This document shows, one piece after another, positions 35,111 to 43,757 of a stretch of 64,000 nt of DNA; position 1 is the first letter of the stretch, and every line of letters begins with the position of its first letter. The notes under the pieces were generated by a model. The model was not told the origin of the DNA. It saw only the letters and a program-made list of their open reading frames with translations, and did not search any database. The stretch comes from Alphaproteobacteria bacterium (GTDB lineage: Bacteria; Pseudomonadota; Alphaproteobacteria; JANQMY01): NCBI GenBank assembly GCA_028289425.1, contig JANQPL010000009.1, positions 186,001-250,000 of the forward strand, given 5' to 3'. The position numbers and the translations under genes are program-made.

Positions 35111-35770
35111 ATGAGCCTGTGGGAGGAAAACAAGGCAAGACGCCGTGCTCAGATTTTGACCGCGGCGCGTGAACTCATTGGCGAAGGCGGTATGAATGCG
35201 CTCACCATGCGTAAGCTGGGTGAGCGGGCCAAGGTCAGTGTTCGGACCATCTACAATTTAATGGGGTCTCAGAGCGACATTCTGAGGGCGGTGATTGCGA
35301 AACCCATGAGCGACATGCTCGAAGCGGTTTCGGCGGTCCCCCAAAATGCGCCCATTGAGAAACTTGATGCGATTGTCAGCGTGTCGATCGGCCAATTTGT
35401 GCGCCAGCCAAAGGTGCTCCGGGCGGCCGTCGCGGCGTCATATCATCTGCCTGGGTACAATTGGCACGATTGGGTGAAATCCCAAGCCATTCCGTTGTTT
35501 AAGGAATGTATCGAAGACGCCATCAAAGATGGTTTGCTTACGGATCAATTATCTTCCGAGATTCTGGCAGAAAACATTTTCCACGCGACCAACAAGGCGT
35601 TTACGGATTGGACGCAAGGCACCTCAACCGACGCCAATTTGCGTGTCCAAGCCATGTCCGCGCTCTATCTTCCTTTGTTGGGTGTAGCGACTGACAAATC
35701 GCGTGCGCGCATCATGGAACGCCTGAAATCGCTGGATAATCTGCGTGCAACGCAAGCCCGCGCCGCTTAG
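35111..35770 (+). CDS. TetR/AcrR family transcriptional regulator
   Basis: 219 residues. The N-terminal helix-turn-helix (AARELIGEGGMNALTMRKLGERAKVSVRTIYNLMGSQSDIL) is standard TetR; the C-terminal ligand-binding half is helical and not assignable. It converges with the metallo-beta-lactamase-fold gene (30-bp gap), so it does not obviously control that gene by a shared promoter. An operator for autoregulation was not found in the 180 bp upstream. Confidence 0.85.
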   Translation: MSLWEENKARRRAQILTAARELIGEGGMNALTMRKLGERAKVSVRTIYNLMGSQSDILRAVIAKPMSDMLEAVSAVPQNAPIEKLDAIVSVSIGQFVRQPKVLRAAVAASYHLPGYNWHDWVKSQAIPLFKECIEDAIKDGLLTDQLSSEILAENIFHATNKAFTDWTQGTSTDANLRVQAMSALYLPLLGVATDKSRARIMERLKSLDNLRATQARAA

Positions 35771-35799
35771 TGGGCTTGCAGCGGTAATCCGGTAGGGAT

Positions 35800-36702
35800 C
35801 TACTGCGCCGACAGTCCGGCGACCACAATACGCACGAATTGATCTTCATCCAGGAAGCTTGGCGGCCATCCGAGATTGAGATCGGAGAGCGGCTTTTGCG
35901 CCACGATCTCATCCACGCTTAAGCCTTGTTCCACCAAGGGTTTGATGGCGTCCCGCACGCTGATCAGCTTGTCGCGGGTTGAGGTTAAGTCGACCTTCGT
36001 CGCCAGCGGCCCGTGCCCCGGAATGATTTTGGTGTCGTCATCGGCCATGTCCAGAATCTTATTCTGGGCCTCGATCATCCCTTCAATATTGCCGCCGCTG
36101 GTGAAGTCAATAAACGGAAAAAGGCCGTTGAAGTAGATGTCGCCCGTGTGGACGACATTGCCTTCTTTGAACTTGATGACCGCATCTCCATCTGTATGGG
36201 CGTTCGACAAATGTGTAGCCTGAACCGCCTGACCGTTGAAATGGAAGGTTACGTTTTGTGAGAATGTAATCACCGGAAGGGCGGCGTCTGGAGAAGCTGG
36301 CACAGTTCGGCCTAAGGCCTCCATCACTTGATCCACACTCATGCGGGTCCGCACGTTATCGTGGGCAACGATCACCGCACCAGCCTTGCCGAAATTCTCG
36401 TTACCGCCTGTATGGTCGCCATGCCAGTGTGTATTCAACACATATACAACCGGCTTATCCGTCAGTGCTCCAATAGCCGCCTGAATTTTCTCCGACAGGG
36501 GTGCATACTGATCGTCAATCAGGAACACCCCATCGTCCCCCACCGAAACGCCAAGATTGCCCCCGGCCCCTTCCATCATGTAAAGGCCGTTGCCAAGGTC
36601 CGTCGTGGAGATGTCGACTTTGTCGAAGTCCTGAGCTGCCGCCTGCCCTGCTGCCAATCCGGCAGCAAGCACCGCAAATGCAAGCCGTCTGCCGTAAATC
36701 AT
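35800..36702 (-). CDS. Secreted metallo-beta-lactamase-fold hydrolase
   Basis: 300 residues; GGAGGG precedes the ATG at 36702. A signal peptide ends at QAAAQDFD. The zinc motif HWHGDH (His92, His94, Asp96, His97), the later NAHTDGD (third His site) and IPGHGP are all present, so two-zinc hydrolase chemistry is likely. It belongs to the broad periplasmic B-class/SoxH-like group rather than to a specific known beta-lactamase. Substrate unknown. It stands alone between the TetR gene and the CMP-sugar synthetase gene. Confidence 0.83.
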   Translation of the reverse strand: MIYGRRLAFAVLAAGLAAGQAAAQDFDKVDISTTDLGNGLYMMEGAGGNLGVSVGDDGVFLIDDQYAPLSEKIQAAIGALTDKPVVYVLNTHWHGDHTGGNENFGKAGAVIVAHDNVRTRMSVDQVMEALGRTVPASPDAALPVITFSQNVTFHFNGQAVQATHLSNAHTDGDAVIKFKEGNVVHTGDIYFNGLFPFIDFTSGGNIEGMIEAQNKILDMADDDTKIIPGHGPLATKVDLTSTRDKLISVRDAIKPLVEQGLSVDEIVAQKPLSDLNLGWPPSFLDEDQFVRIVVAGLSAQ

Positions 36703-36909
36703 GTGACGTTCCCTCCACCATCTTTGATTTTGTGTGGATTTATTTGGCCACAGTGGTAGCAGCAAGGCAACCGGAGCCGTTTTGCTCACTAAAGAATCGC
36801 AAAACGGCGTCAAAACCTTTGATTTCTGCGTTTCCGGACGGTGAACCGGCACCCACTTCACGTAGAGCAAACACGAAATTGTCAGAATGAATCGAACGAA
36901 GAAATGGCG

Positions 36910-37647
36910 CTAGGCAGTCTGCTGCAGGGGTTGCTTGATGTCGACGCCCGCAAATCGGTCGAACAGCAGGCTGGCAATTTCCATGTCGAAGGGAGATCTT
37001 ACCTCAAACGCTTCTTCCTGCTCCGGATAGAACGGGCGGAAACTGCGCGTGTTCGCAAGCGATCGCGGCCCCCATGCCGGCAAGTCATAGTAATGCGCTT
37101 TCGTGACCGTGATGAAGGGGCTTGCGCAATAGAGCGACGGCAGCCCTTCCAGATATTCCGGTTTCTTTTTCATCTGCACGTAGTCACGCAGCCGGCCCGC
37201 CGCATCGCATTCGAACATTCGGTAGGGATGCTCCGTAACTGGAATGACAGATAGAACCGAATCCACATCGGACGTCAGAAGTTTCATCGCTTGATTGATG
37301 CGATAGGCTTTTCGGAATGGGCATACCACAGGCAGGTAACACACGGCGTCCGGAATGTATCCATCATGATGCTTCACCCAGTCGAGCGCGTGACGAATAA
37401 TATCCGTTGGGCAAGTATTGCTCGTCGCCAAATTTGGCGGCCGGACAAACGGTGCTTCCGCACCGAAGCTGCGCGCAATATTGGCAAGGCTTGGTTCGTC
37501 CGCAGAGACAATCACACGATCCAGATCGGATTCCAACGCGGCGCCAATCGAATGGGAAATTAGGGGGTGACCGCCAATCGACCGGATATTTCTTAGCCGG
37601 TTTTCGTCGGAACCATACAGGGCTGGGATCAGGCCCATGATCCTCAT
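36910..37647 (-). CDS. CMP-sugar (acylneuraminate-type) cytidylyltransferase
   Basis: 245 residues; AGGAGAG precedes the ATG. The start MGLIPAL replaces the usual IIPAR nucleotide loop, and GGHPLISHSIGAAL, DRVIVSADEP, and the C-terminal SPFDMEIASLLF follow NeuA/PseF. It would activate a nonulosonic acid-type sugar with CTP. Other genes of such a pathway are not in the window, so its product may feed surface-sugar synthesis encoded elsewhere. The altered nucleotide loop (no conserved Arg) makes activity less certain. Confidence 0.72.
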   Translation of the reverse strand: MRIMGLIPALYGSDENRLRNIRSIGGHPLISHSIGAALESDLDRVIVSADEPSLANIARSFGAEAPFVRPPNLATSNTCPTDIIRHALDWVKHHDGYIPDAVCYLPVVCPFRKAYRINQAMKLLTSDVDSVLSVIPVTEHPYRMFECDAAGRLRDYVQMKKKPEYLEGLPSLYCASPFITVTKAHYYDLPAWGPRSLANTRSFRPFYPEQEEAFEVRSPFDMEIASLLFDRFAGVDIKQPLQQTA

Positions 37648-37773
37648 GAAGCACTCTCCTCACAAAACATGATCTGTCTCGCAAACGGTCCCCCAACCGA
37701 TTGGTAACCATAGACACAAACCGCTTTAGGTCTTGTTAAAGATTATGACCAAATTGTATCTATCTGGCAGATT

Positions 37774-38895
37774 CTAGGGCGCCAGATCGAAGATGTCGTG
37801 GAAGTTCGACGGGGCATGCGGCCCGACAATGAGCTGCTCCAGAATGCCGACGCCTTCACGGCTAGTCCCGTCCGGACCCATCAGCACGGCCGTACAAAAC
37901 GCCTGAATGTGATTATTGCCGAAGTCACTCTCATCGATGTCGGCCGTGTCGAACGAGTCGTGCGCCACATCAATCTCTCCGTGATAGCGGCCATGGCCCC
38001 ATTCCGGGTGACCATAACCGATCCCGTGCATGTAGAAATTCCAGTGTGGCGTCAGTTCGACGGAATAATCGCCACGCTCGAATGATTGTGTACGGATGAT
38101 GGCTGATTTGGCGTGCCGCGTTTTCGGTGAGAACACAATGTCGGCAGTAGCATCGCCACTCACCGTTTCACCACTATTCAGCTGCCGGACCACCGCTTTC
38201 CTGTTCCACGGGCGCCCTTCCCCGTCCTCATTGGCGTGAAAGAACATGAGGCAATCGTCGAAATTAAGCGGCGACCATAGCCAATAGAATTGCGGGGTCA
38301 TTTCCGGCGCCTGCGGTTGTGCATCCGGCGCCCCCACCGGTCGAACGCCCCAGGACCGGTCGCGGGTGCCTCTCACCGTCTGACCGGTCAAATCGAAGGC
38401 CTGGCCGTTGACCGACAGCCGCCCTTCGTAAGAGCCGTTTTGCGTAAGCCGGGTATAGTCCATGAACGCCCTCGGCCCGTTCCGATAGGTGAAGCGGGGT
38501 TCTTTGATGGCATCTGCCCGCTTGGTGAACAGAAGATCTGCCTCCATCCCCCTGTCCGGCGCATCGATCAGAAGCCGGAGCTTGCTCAGGGGCTCCACCA
38601 CCTCAACCGTGATGGGACCCACGTGGAGATCCATACGCTCCATGTGAAGGATGCGGGAGGCGCGCAAATTGGATTGCACGCCGTCGACCACCACCGAGAA
38701 CGACGCATCGATAATGTTCAAGTGAGGGTACACCCCCATCGCGCAGGCAAAGAACAAGGATCCATCCGGCGTATAGCCGTTGAAAAAGTACCGGTCGTAA
38801 AAATTCCGGTCCGTGCCCGAAACGGCAATAGGGTCAGGGGTTTGGTGGATCGGATAGTCGTCCGCTTTTGTCAGAATGGGTTCGTTACCGCTCAT
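37774..38895 (-). CDS. Unknown protein, possible AttH/CrtC-like lipocalin fold
   Basis: 373 residues, no signal peptide. I do not recognise it firmly. It is beta-rich with motifs such as TRDRSWGVRPVG, FYWLWSPLNFDDCLMFFHANEDGEG and YGHPEWGHGRYHGE, which recall the two-barrel AttH/carotenoid-hydratase-like group often encoded beside acyl-CoA ligases. Its ATG overlaps the stop of the acyl-CoA ligase gene by 4 bp (ATGA), so the two are translationally coupled and probably act on the same lipid or isoprenoid-like substrate. Function inferred only from context. Confidence 0.6.
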   Translation of the reverse strand: MSGNEPILTKADDYPIHQTPDPIAVSGTDRNFYDRYFFNGYTPDGSLFFACAMGVYPHLNIIDASFSVVVDGVQSNLRASRILHMERMDLHVGPITVEVVEPLSKLRLLIDAPDRGMEADLLFTKRADAIKEPRFTYRNGPRAFMDYTRLTQNGSYEGRLSVNGQAFDLTGQTVRGTRDRSWGVRPVGAPDAQPQAPEMTPQFYWLWSPLNFDDCLMFFHANEDGEGRPWNRKAVVRQLNSGETVSGDATADIVFSPKTRHAKSAIIRTQSFERGDYSVELTPHWNFYMHGIGYGHPEWGHGRYHGEIDVAHDSFDTADIDESDFGNNHIQAFCTAVLMGPDGTSREGVGILEQLIVGPHAPSNFHDIFDLAP

Positions 38896-40511
38896 GATCC
38901 GTGTGCCAATTGTTCGGTTGCGTATGCGGTGATGCCTTTGTAATCCGCCTTACCGTTCGGCGCACGTCCCAGCGTGTCTTTAAACAACACACGCTTCGGC
39001 ACCTTGTACCCGGCGAGTCGTTCCCGAACAAAATCGCGCACAACGCTTTCATCACACGATGCGCCGGAATGGGGCTGCACAACGGCCGTGACCGCCTGAC
39101 CCCATTTTTCATCGGGCAGCCCCACCACCAATGCATCTTCGATGTCGGGGAATTCCTTCAGCACTTCTTCCACTTCTTCCGGGTACACCTTTTCGCCTGC
39201 CGTGTTGATGCACACACTGCCGCGTCCCAACAGGGTGAGCGTGCCGTCCGCTTCCACCGTGCACCAATCGCCCGGTATCGAATAACGTTGCCCATTGATG
39301 GTCTTGAAGGTTTTTTCGGTCTTTTCCGGATCCTTGTAGTAGCCGAGAGGGATAGAACCGCCCCGCGCAATGAACCCAGCTTCGTCGCTGCCGGGGACAA
39401 CTTCTTTTCCTTCCGGCGTGAAGACTTTGCATTTGTCGCCGATCGCGAATTTAGCGGTCTTCACCTCCCCGTCGGCCGTCATCAGTGAGGTGCCAAAGCC
39501 GATCGCTTCCGAAGAGCCGAATGCATCCATCATTACCGCCACCGGCATGTGTTTGAGCAGCCCGCGTTTGACATCCGTGCTCCACATGACACCGGATGAA
39601 ACCATCGACGCCACCGAAGACACGTCGTATTTGCCGGGCGCGCCGTCCAACACAGCCAAAACCGGCTTTGCAAACGCATCCCCCACGATCGCCACATTGG
39701 TCACCTTGTGGCGATCGATCGTGGCGCATAATTCTTCCGCATCGAAGTGCTTCGTATTCTCCAGCGTGACGATGGCACCCCCATTGAGCATCACACCCAA
39801 TGCGGTAAACAAGCCGGTGCCATGCATCAAGGGGCACGCTGGAATCTGCCGCGCATGAATGCCCGTTTCGGCGACACTGGCCAGATATTGATCCCAATCC
39901 TCGGGCGCCGGGCCCAGGGCGCGCATGCCCTCTAACTGGGCCTCGCGCAACACGCCTTGCGGCCACATGACCCCTTTGGGCATGCCGGTGGTGCCCCCTG
40001 TGTAGAGAAACAAGAGATCGTCTGGCGAGCGTTCGATGCCCAGCGGCGCGCCATCTCCTGTCTCGGCCAGCGACTCATAGGCCAGGGCGTCTTGCGCCAT
40101 CACATCGTCCGTAGACGGCACTTCCACCCAAGACTCGACCTTCGGCAGGTCTTTTCGGATCGCGTTTACCTGATCCCGGAAATCGGATTCATAGACAACG
40201 GTCTGCGCATCGGAATTGTCGAAAATGTAAGCGAGCTCATTCTCCCGATACCGATAGTTTACATTCACATGAACCAGTCGCGCTTTCAGGCAGGCGGCAA
40301 AGGCTTCCATATAGGCGGGACGGTTGCGCAAATAGAAACCCACCTTGTCGCCTGTTTTCGCCCCGTTGCTGAGAAAAGCTTTGGCCAGATTATTGGTCCG
40401 CCGGTGGAATTCCCCCCAGGATATCCTGCGGTCACCATGGATTAGAGCTGGATTGTCCGGCGGCACGACCTCCGGCAAACGATCCAGCATGTCTCCAAAA
40501 TTCCACTCCAT
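38892..40511 (-). CDS. AMP-forming acyl-CoA synthetase
   Basis: 539 residues from the ATG at 40511 with GGAGG upstream; the longer open frame has no support. Adenylation motifs: phosphate loop YTGGTTGMPKG, DAFGSSEAIG, GRGSVCINTAGEKVYPEEVEEVL and the catalytic Lys in PNGKADYK. It activates a carboxylic acid as acyl-AMP and then acyl-CoA; the family is FadD-like, substrate not readable. It is transcribed divergently from the F420 operon (160-bp shared promoter region) and is coupled to the lipocalin-like gene downstream. Confidence 0.9.
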   Translation of the reverse strand: MEWNFGDMLDRLPEVVPPDNPALIHGDRRISWGEFHRRTNNLAKAFLSNGAKTGDKVGFYLRNRPAYMEAFAACLKARLVHVNVNYRYRENELAYIFDNSDAQTVVYESDFRDQVNAIRKDLPKVESWVEVPSTDDVMAQDALAYESLAETGDGAPLGIERSPDDLLFLYTGGTTGMPKGVMWPQGVLREAQLEGMRALGPAPEDWDQYLASVAETGIHARQIPACPLMHGTGLFTALGVMLNGGAIVTLENTKHFDAEELCATIDRHKVTNVAIVGDAFAKPVLAVLDGAPGKYDVSSVASMVSSGVMWSTDVKRGLLKHMPVAVMMDAFGSSEAIGFGTSLMTADGEVKTAKFAIGDKCKVFTPEGKEVVPGSDEAGFIARGGSIPLGYYKDPEKTEKTFKTINGQRYSIPGDWCTVEADGTLTLLGRGSVCINTAGEKVYPEEVEEVLKEFPDIEDALVVGLPDEKWGQAVTAVVQPHSGASCDESVVRDFVRERLAGYKVPKRVLFKDTLGRAPNGKADYKGITAYATEQLAHGS

Positions 40512-40672
40512 GGTGCCTCCGATCCCTATTTCGTTGCAAATGTCGTTCGTTCGCGACGGTTCGCCCGGCTTTCTGCCCGAACCGGCGCTTCGGCGCGGGA
40601 TTTTCGTTTGTGATGTTTCGGCAAGGTGACTAAAGTCTGGCCAAATTTCAACACAGAATATGGCGGGAAAGC

Positions 40673-41332
40673 ATGTCAGACGGAAAACCATCAATCGCAG
40701 TCCTGGGCGGCACGGGAGATTTGGGGGGCGGCCTTGCCCGGCGCTGGGCTAAGGCCGGCTACAAAGTCATCATCGGCTCGCGATCCGCCGAGAAGGGGAT
40801 CAATTCAGCCGAGGAACTCAAGGCATCGCTGCCCGGATCCGATGTGAGCGGGGCGGATCTGAAGGATGCGGCCACCCAGGCCGATATCGTTGCCGTCACC
40901 GTTCCCTATGCCAACCATGGCGCAACGTTGGAACAAATTAAGGAAGCGGTCCAAGGCAAGATTGTCATCGACACAACGGTTCCCCTGCGCCCGCCAAAAG
41001 TCGGGCGCGTCCAATTGCCGGAGGCAGGATCGGCCGGACAGGAAGCCCAGAATGTGTTGGGCGACGACGTTCGCGTGGTGTCCGCTTTTCAGAACGTGGC
41101 CGCTCACCATCTTATGGCGGACCATGACATTGATTGCGACGTGTTGGTCTCTGGAAATAATGTGGAAGCACGCGAAGTGGTCATCGGTCTAGCGGCAGAC
41201 GGGGGCATGAAGGCGTGGCATGCTGGCCCCATCAACAATGCCGCCGCCGCCGAAGCCCTGACATCGATCCTTATACAGATTAATAAGAGGGAAAAGGCTC
41301 ATTCCGGCATCCGCATAACGCTTGGCAAATAA
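40673..41332 (+). CDS. npdG: NADPH:F420 oxidoreductase
   Basis: 219 residues. The Rossmann start IAVLGGTGDLGGGLARRWAKAGYKVIIGSRS and the F420-enzyme features (TVPYANHG, DTTVPLRPP, AFQNVAAHHL, CDVLVSGNN) match Fno/NpdG. It transfers hydride between NADPH and F420. It is the first gene of an operon holding the F420 biosynthesis genes, which makes the assignment strong. The gap to cofE is 15 bp. Confidence 0.92.
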   Translation: MSDGKPSIAVLGGTGDLGGGLARRWAKAGYKVIIGSRSAEKGINSAEELKASLPGSDVSGADLKDAATQADIVAVTVPYANHGATLEQIKEAVQGKIVIDTTVPLRPPKVGRVQLPEAGSAGQEAQNVLGDDVRVVSAFQNVAAHHLMADHDIDCDVLVSGNNVEAREVVIGLAADGGMKAWHAGPINNAAAAEALTSILIQINKREKAHSGIRITLGK

Positions 41333-41347
41333 GGGCCCGGCCTCACA

Positions 41348-42121
41348 GTGACCAGCCCTTCCGAACTCAACCTGATCGCCCTGCGGGATTTTCCTCTGGT
41401 CAAACCGCAAGACGATCTTGCGGCACTCATCACCGACAGCCTGGCCCAAAGCAATTTGGCCCTGGCTGACGGCGACATTGTCGTTCTTGCCCAAAAGATC
41501 GTGTCCAAAGCGGAAGGCCGCCAAGTCAAACTTTCAAGTGTCACCCCGTCGGCGAAGGCGGAGGACCTCGCCAAAAGCACCGATAAAGACCCGCGTCTTG
41601 TCGAGCTGATCCTACAGGAATCCAACGAAGTGGTGCGCACAAAGGGTCCCGTGCTGATCGTGGAACACAGGCTGGGCTTTGTGATGGCGAATGCCGGCAT
41701 CGACCAATCCAACATTACGCACGGGGACGAAAACGACAGCGCCCTTTTGCTTCCCCTCGATCCCGATGGATCGGCCAAGGCATTGCGGCAATCGCTTGAG
41801 GCCACGCACGGCAAAAAAATTGCCGTGGTGATCAATGACAGCGTCGGGCGCGCCTGGCGCATGGGGACAGTGGGACTAGCGATCGGCACAGCGGGCATCG
41901 ACCCCTTGTGGGATCGGCGCGGCGACAAGGATTTGTTCGACCGCACCCTTGAAATCACCGAGGTGGGGCTGGCAGACGAAATATCGGCGGCGGCATCCCT
42001 CCTCATGGGCCAGGGCGATGAAGGCACACCCGTCGTCATTGTGCGCGGCGTGGACTACCGATCGAGCGATGGCGGCATCGCGCCGGTGCTGCGCGACAAG
42101 GAATTCGATTTGTTCCGATGA
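41348..42121 (+). CDS. cofE: F420-0:gamma-glutamyl ligase CofE
   Basis: 257 residues, GTG start. The sequence ALADGDIVVLAQKIVSKAEGR, DPRLVELILQES, GFVMANAGIDQSN and INDSVGRAWRMGTVGLAIG are the CofE core that adds glutamates to F420-0. It ends where archaeal CofE ends and lacks the C-terminal nitroreductase-like domain of actinobacterial FbiB. It overlaps cofD by 4 bp. Confidence 0.94.
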   Translation: MTSPSELNLIALRDFPLVKPQDDLAALITDSLAQSNLALADGDIVVLAQKIVSKAEGRQVKLSSVTPSAKAEDLAKSTDKDPRLVELILQESNEVVRTKGPVLIVEHRLGFVMANAGIDQSNITHGDENDSALLLPLDPDGSAKALRQSLEATHGKKIAVVINDSVGRAWRMGTVGLAIGTAGIDPLWDRRGDKDLFDRTLEITEVGLADEISAAASLLMGQGDEGTPVVIVRGVDYRSSDGGIAPVLRDKEFDLFR

Positions 42122-43071
42122 CGGAGGATCGACGGCACATATTGGCCTTGTGCGGCGGTGTCGGCGGCGCAAAACTGGCGCTGGGCCTGTCCCACGTTCT
42201 GGACCCCGGCGATCTGACTATTGTCGCCAATACGGGCGACGATTTCGAACATCTGGGCTTCCACATCTCGCCTGACGTGGACACGGTCATGTATACGCTT
42301 GGCGGGCTTGCCAATCCGGCAACCGGTTGGGGGCGCGATGGTGAGACCTGGAGCTTTATGGAAAGCTTGCGCGCCTTTGGTGGCGAAGACTGGTTCCTTT
42401 TGGGCGACAAGGACCTGGCGACCCATGTGGAACGGTCGCGGCGGCTCCATGCGGGCGTGCCGCTCAGCGAGATTACGACAACTTTGTGCCAGAAAGTCGG
42501 CATCGACCATATCGTGACGCCCATGACCGACGACACAGTACGGACGATTATCGACACGCCCCATGGACCTCTGGCGTTTCAACATTATTTCGTGCGCGAC
42601 AAATGCGAACCGGTTGTTACCGGATTTCAGATCCAAGGCGCGCCGACTGCGTCTCCCTCCGCTCCGTTTCAGAAGGCGCTCGGCCATGCCGCCCTTTCGG
42701 CCATCATTCTGTGTCCGTCCAATCCTTTCGTCAGTATCGATCCTATCTTGTCATTGGATGGCGTGCGCGGCGCGCTGAATAAGACCGATGTACCGGTGAT
42801 TGCCGTGTCCCCCATCGTCGGCGGACAGGCGATCAAAGGACCTGCCGCGAAAATGATGGCGGAGCTGGGGCTGGAAGTAACGAGCCGGTCGGTCGCCCAG
42901 CACTATGCGTCGTTCCTCGACGGGATCGTCATCCATACGGACGATGCGGCCGAGGAACAGAGTTTACGAACCGTCTGCCCGCATGTATTGGTGACCAATA
43001 CGATCATGAAAACGTTGGACGACAAAAAACGGCTTGCCGACGACGTCTTGGCATTTGCGGAAACGATCTGA
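42118..43071 (+). CDS. cofD: 2-phospho-lactate-type transferase CofD/FbiA
   Basis: 317 residues. LCGGVGGAKLALGL, VANTGDDFEHLGFHISPDVDTVMYTL and ATGWGRDGETW are diagnostic for CofD, which joins the guanylated phospho-acid to the deazaflavin FO. AILCPSNPFVSIDPIL and SPIVGGQAIKGPAAKMM complete the family pattern. Overlap with cofE (ATGA) indicates coupled translation. Confidence 0.95.
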   Translation: MTEDRRHILALCGGVGGAKLALGLSHVLDPGDLTIVANTGDDFEHLGFHISPDVDTVMYTLGGLANPATGWGRDGETWSFMESLRAFGGEDWFLLGDKDLATHVERSRRLHAGVPLSEITTTLCQKVGIDHIVTPMTDDTVRTIIDTPHGPLAFQHYFVRDKCEPVVTGFQIQGAPTASPSAPFQKALGHAALSAIILCPSNPFVSIDPILSLDGVRGALNKTDVPVIAVSPIVGGQAIKGPAAKMMAELGLEVTSRSVAQHYASFLDGIVIHTDDAAEEQSLRTVCPHVLVTNTIMKTLDDKKRLADDVLAFAETI

Positions 43072-43094
43072 ACCACGGGAGGGGTAGACCTGCG

Positions 43095-43748
43095 ATGCGG
43101 GCGGTCGTACCCATAAAGAGTTTCGAGAACACCAAGTCCCGGCTCAAGAACCTGCTGTCGGAAGCCGAACGGTCGCTGCTGTCGCAGCTCATGCTGCATG
43201 ACGTGTTGGACGCACTTCTGGGTGCGGACGGCGTGTCGGCCGTTTCGGTCGTCACGCCCAATCAAACCGTCTCCGAATTTGCGGTTTCGCTGGGCGCAGA
43301 CACAATCACCGATGACGGCACGAAAGACCTCTCGGGCGCGGCCGCCGCTGCGGCCCATTTTTTGACCGTGTGCAATGAACCGGCCATGCTGCTCATCCCC
43401 GCCGACGTGCCCCTGGTGACGTCCGCCGATATCGAGGCGGCGATCCGATCCCATCCGGAACCGCCCGCTCTGACTCTGGTGGAAGCAAGTGAGGATGGCG
43501 GCACAAATCTGCTGATTTGCAGCCCACCGGAGGTGATCCCCTTCAGGTTTGGCAAGAACAGTTTCGCGCTTCACCGGCAAGAAGCCGAAACGGCCGGAAT
43601 TGCCTGCAATATCCCGGAAATCCCTAATATTGCCCTAGATGTGGACCGGCCTGAGGATCTGGAAATCCTGTGCAAAAATGGGGCAGCCGGGCGCACCGCT
43701 GCGTTTGTCACAAAACTGGAAAAAGAGGGCCGGTTCGTGCCATCTTAG
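43095..43748 (+). CDS. cofC: Phospho-acid guanylyltransferase CofC/FbiD
   Basis: 217 residues. VVPIKSFENTKSRLKNLLS, LIPADVPLVTSADIEAAI and the C-terminal IALDVDRPEDLE are typical of CofC/FbiD, which makes the guanylated phospho-acid used by CofD. Whether the acid is 2-phospholactate, phosphoenolpyruvate or 3-phosphoglycerate differs between organisms and cannot be read from sequence with confidence. Confidence 0.93.
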   Translation: MRAVVPIKSFENTKSRLKNLLSEAERSLLSQLMLHDVLDALLGADGVSAVSVVTPNQTVSEFAVSLGADTITDDGTKDLSGAAAAAAHFLTVCNEPAMLLIPADVPLVTSADIEAAIRSHPEPPALTLVEASEDGGTNLLICSPPEVIPFRFGKNSFALHRQEAETAGIACNIPEIPNIALDVDRPEDLEILCKNGAAGRTAAFVTKLEKEGRFVPS

Positions 43749-43757
43749 GCGCCGGGA

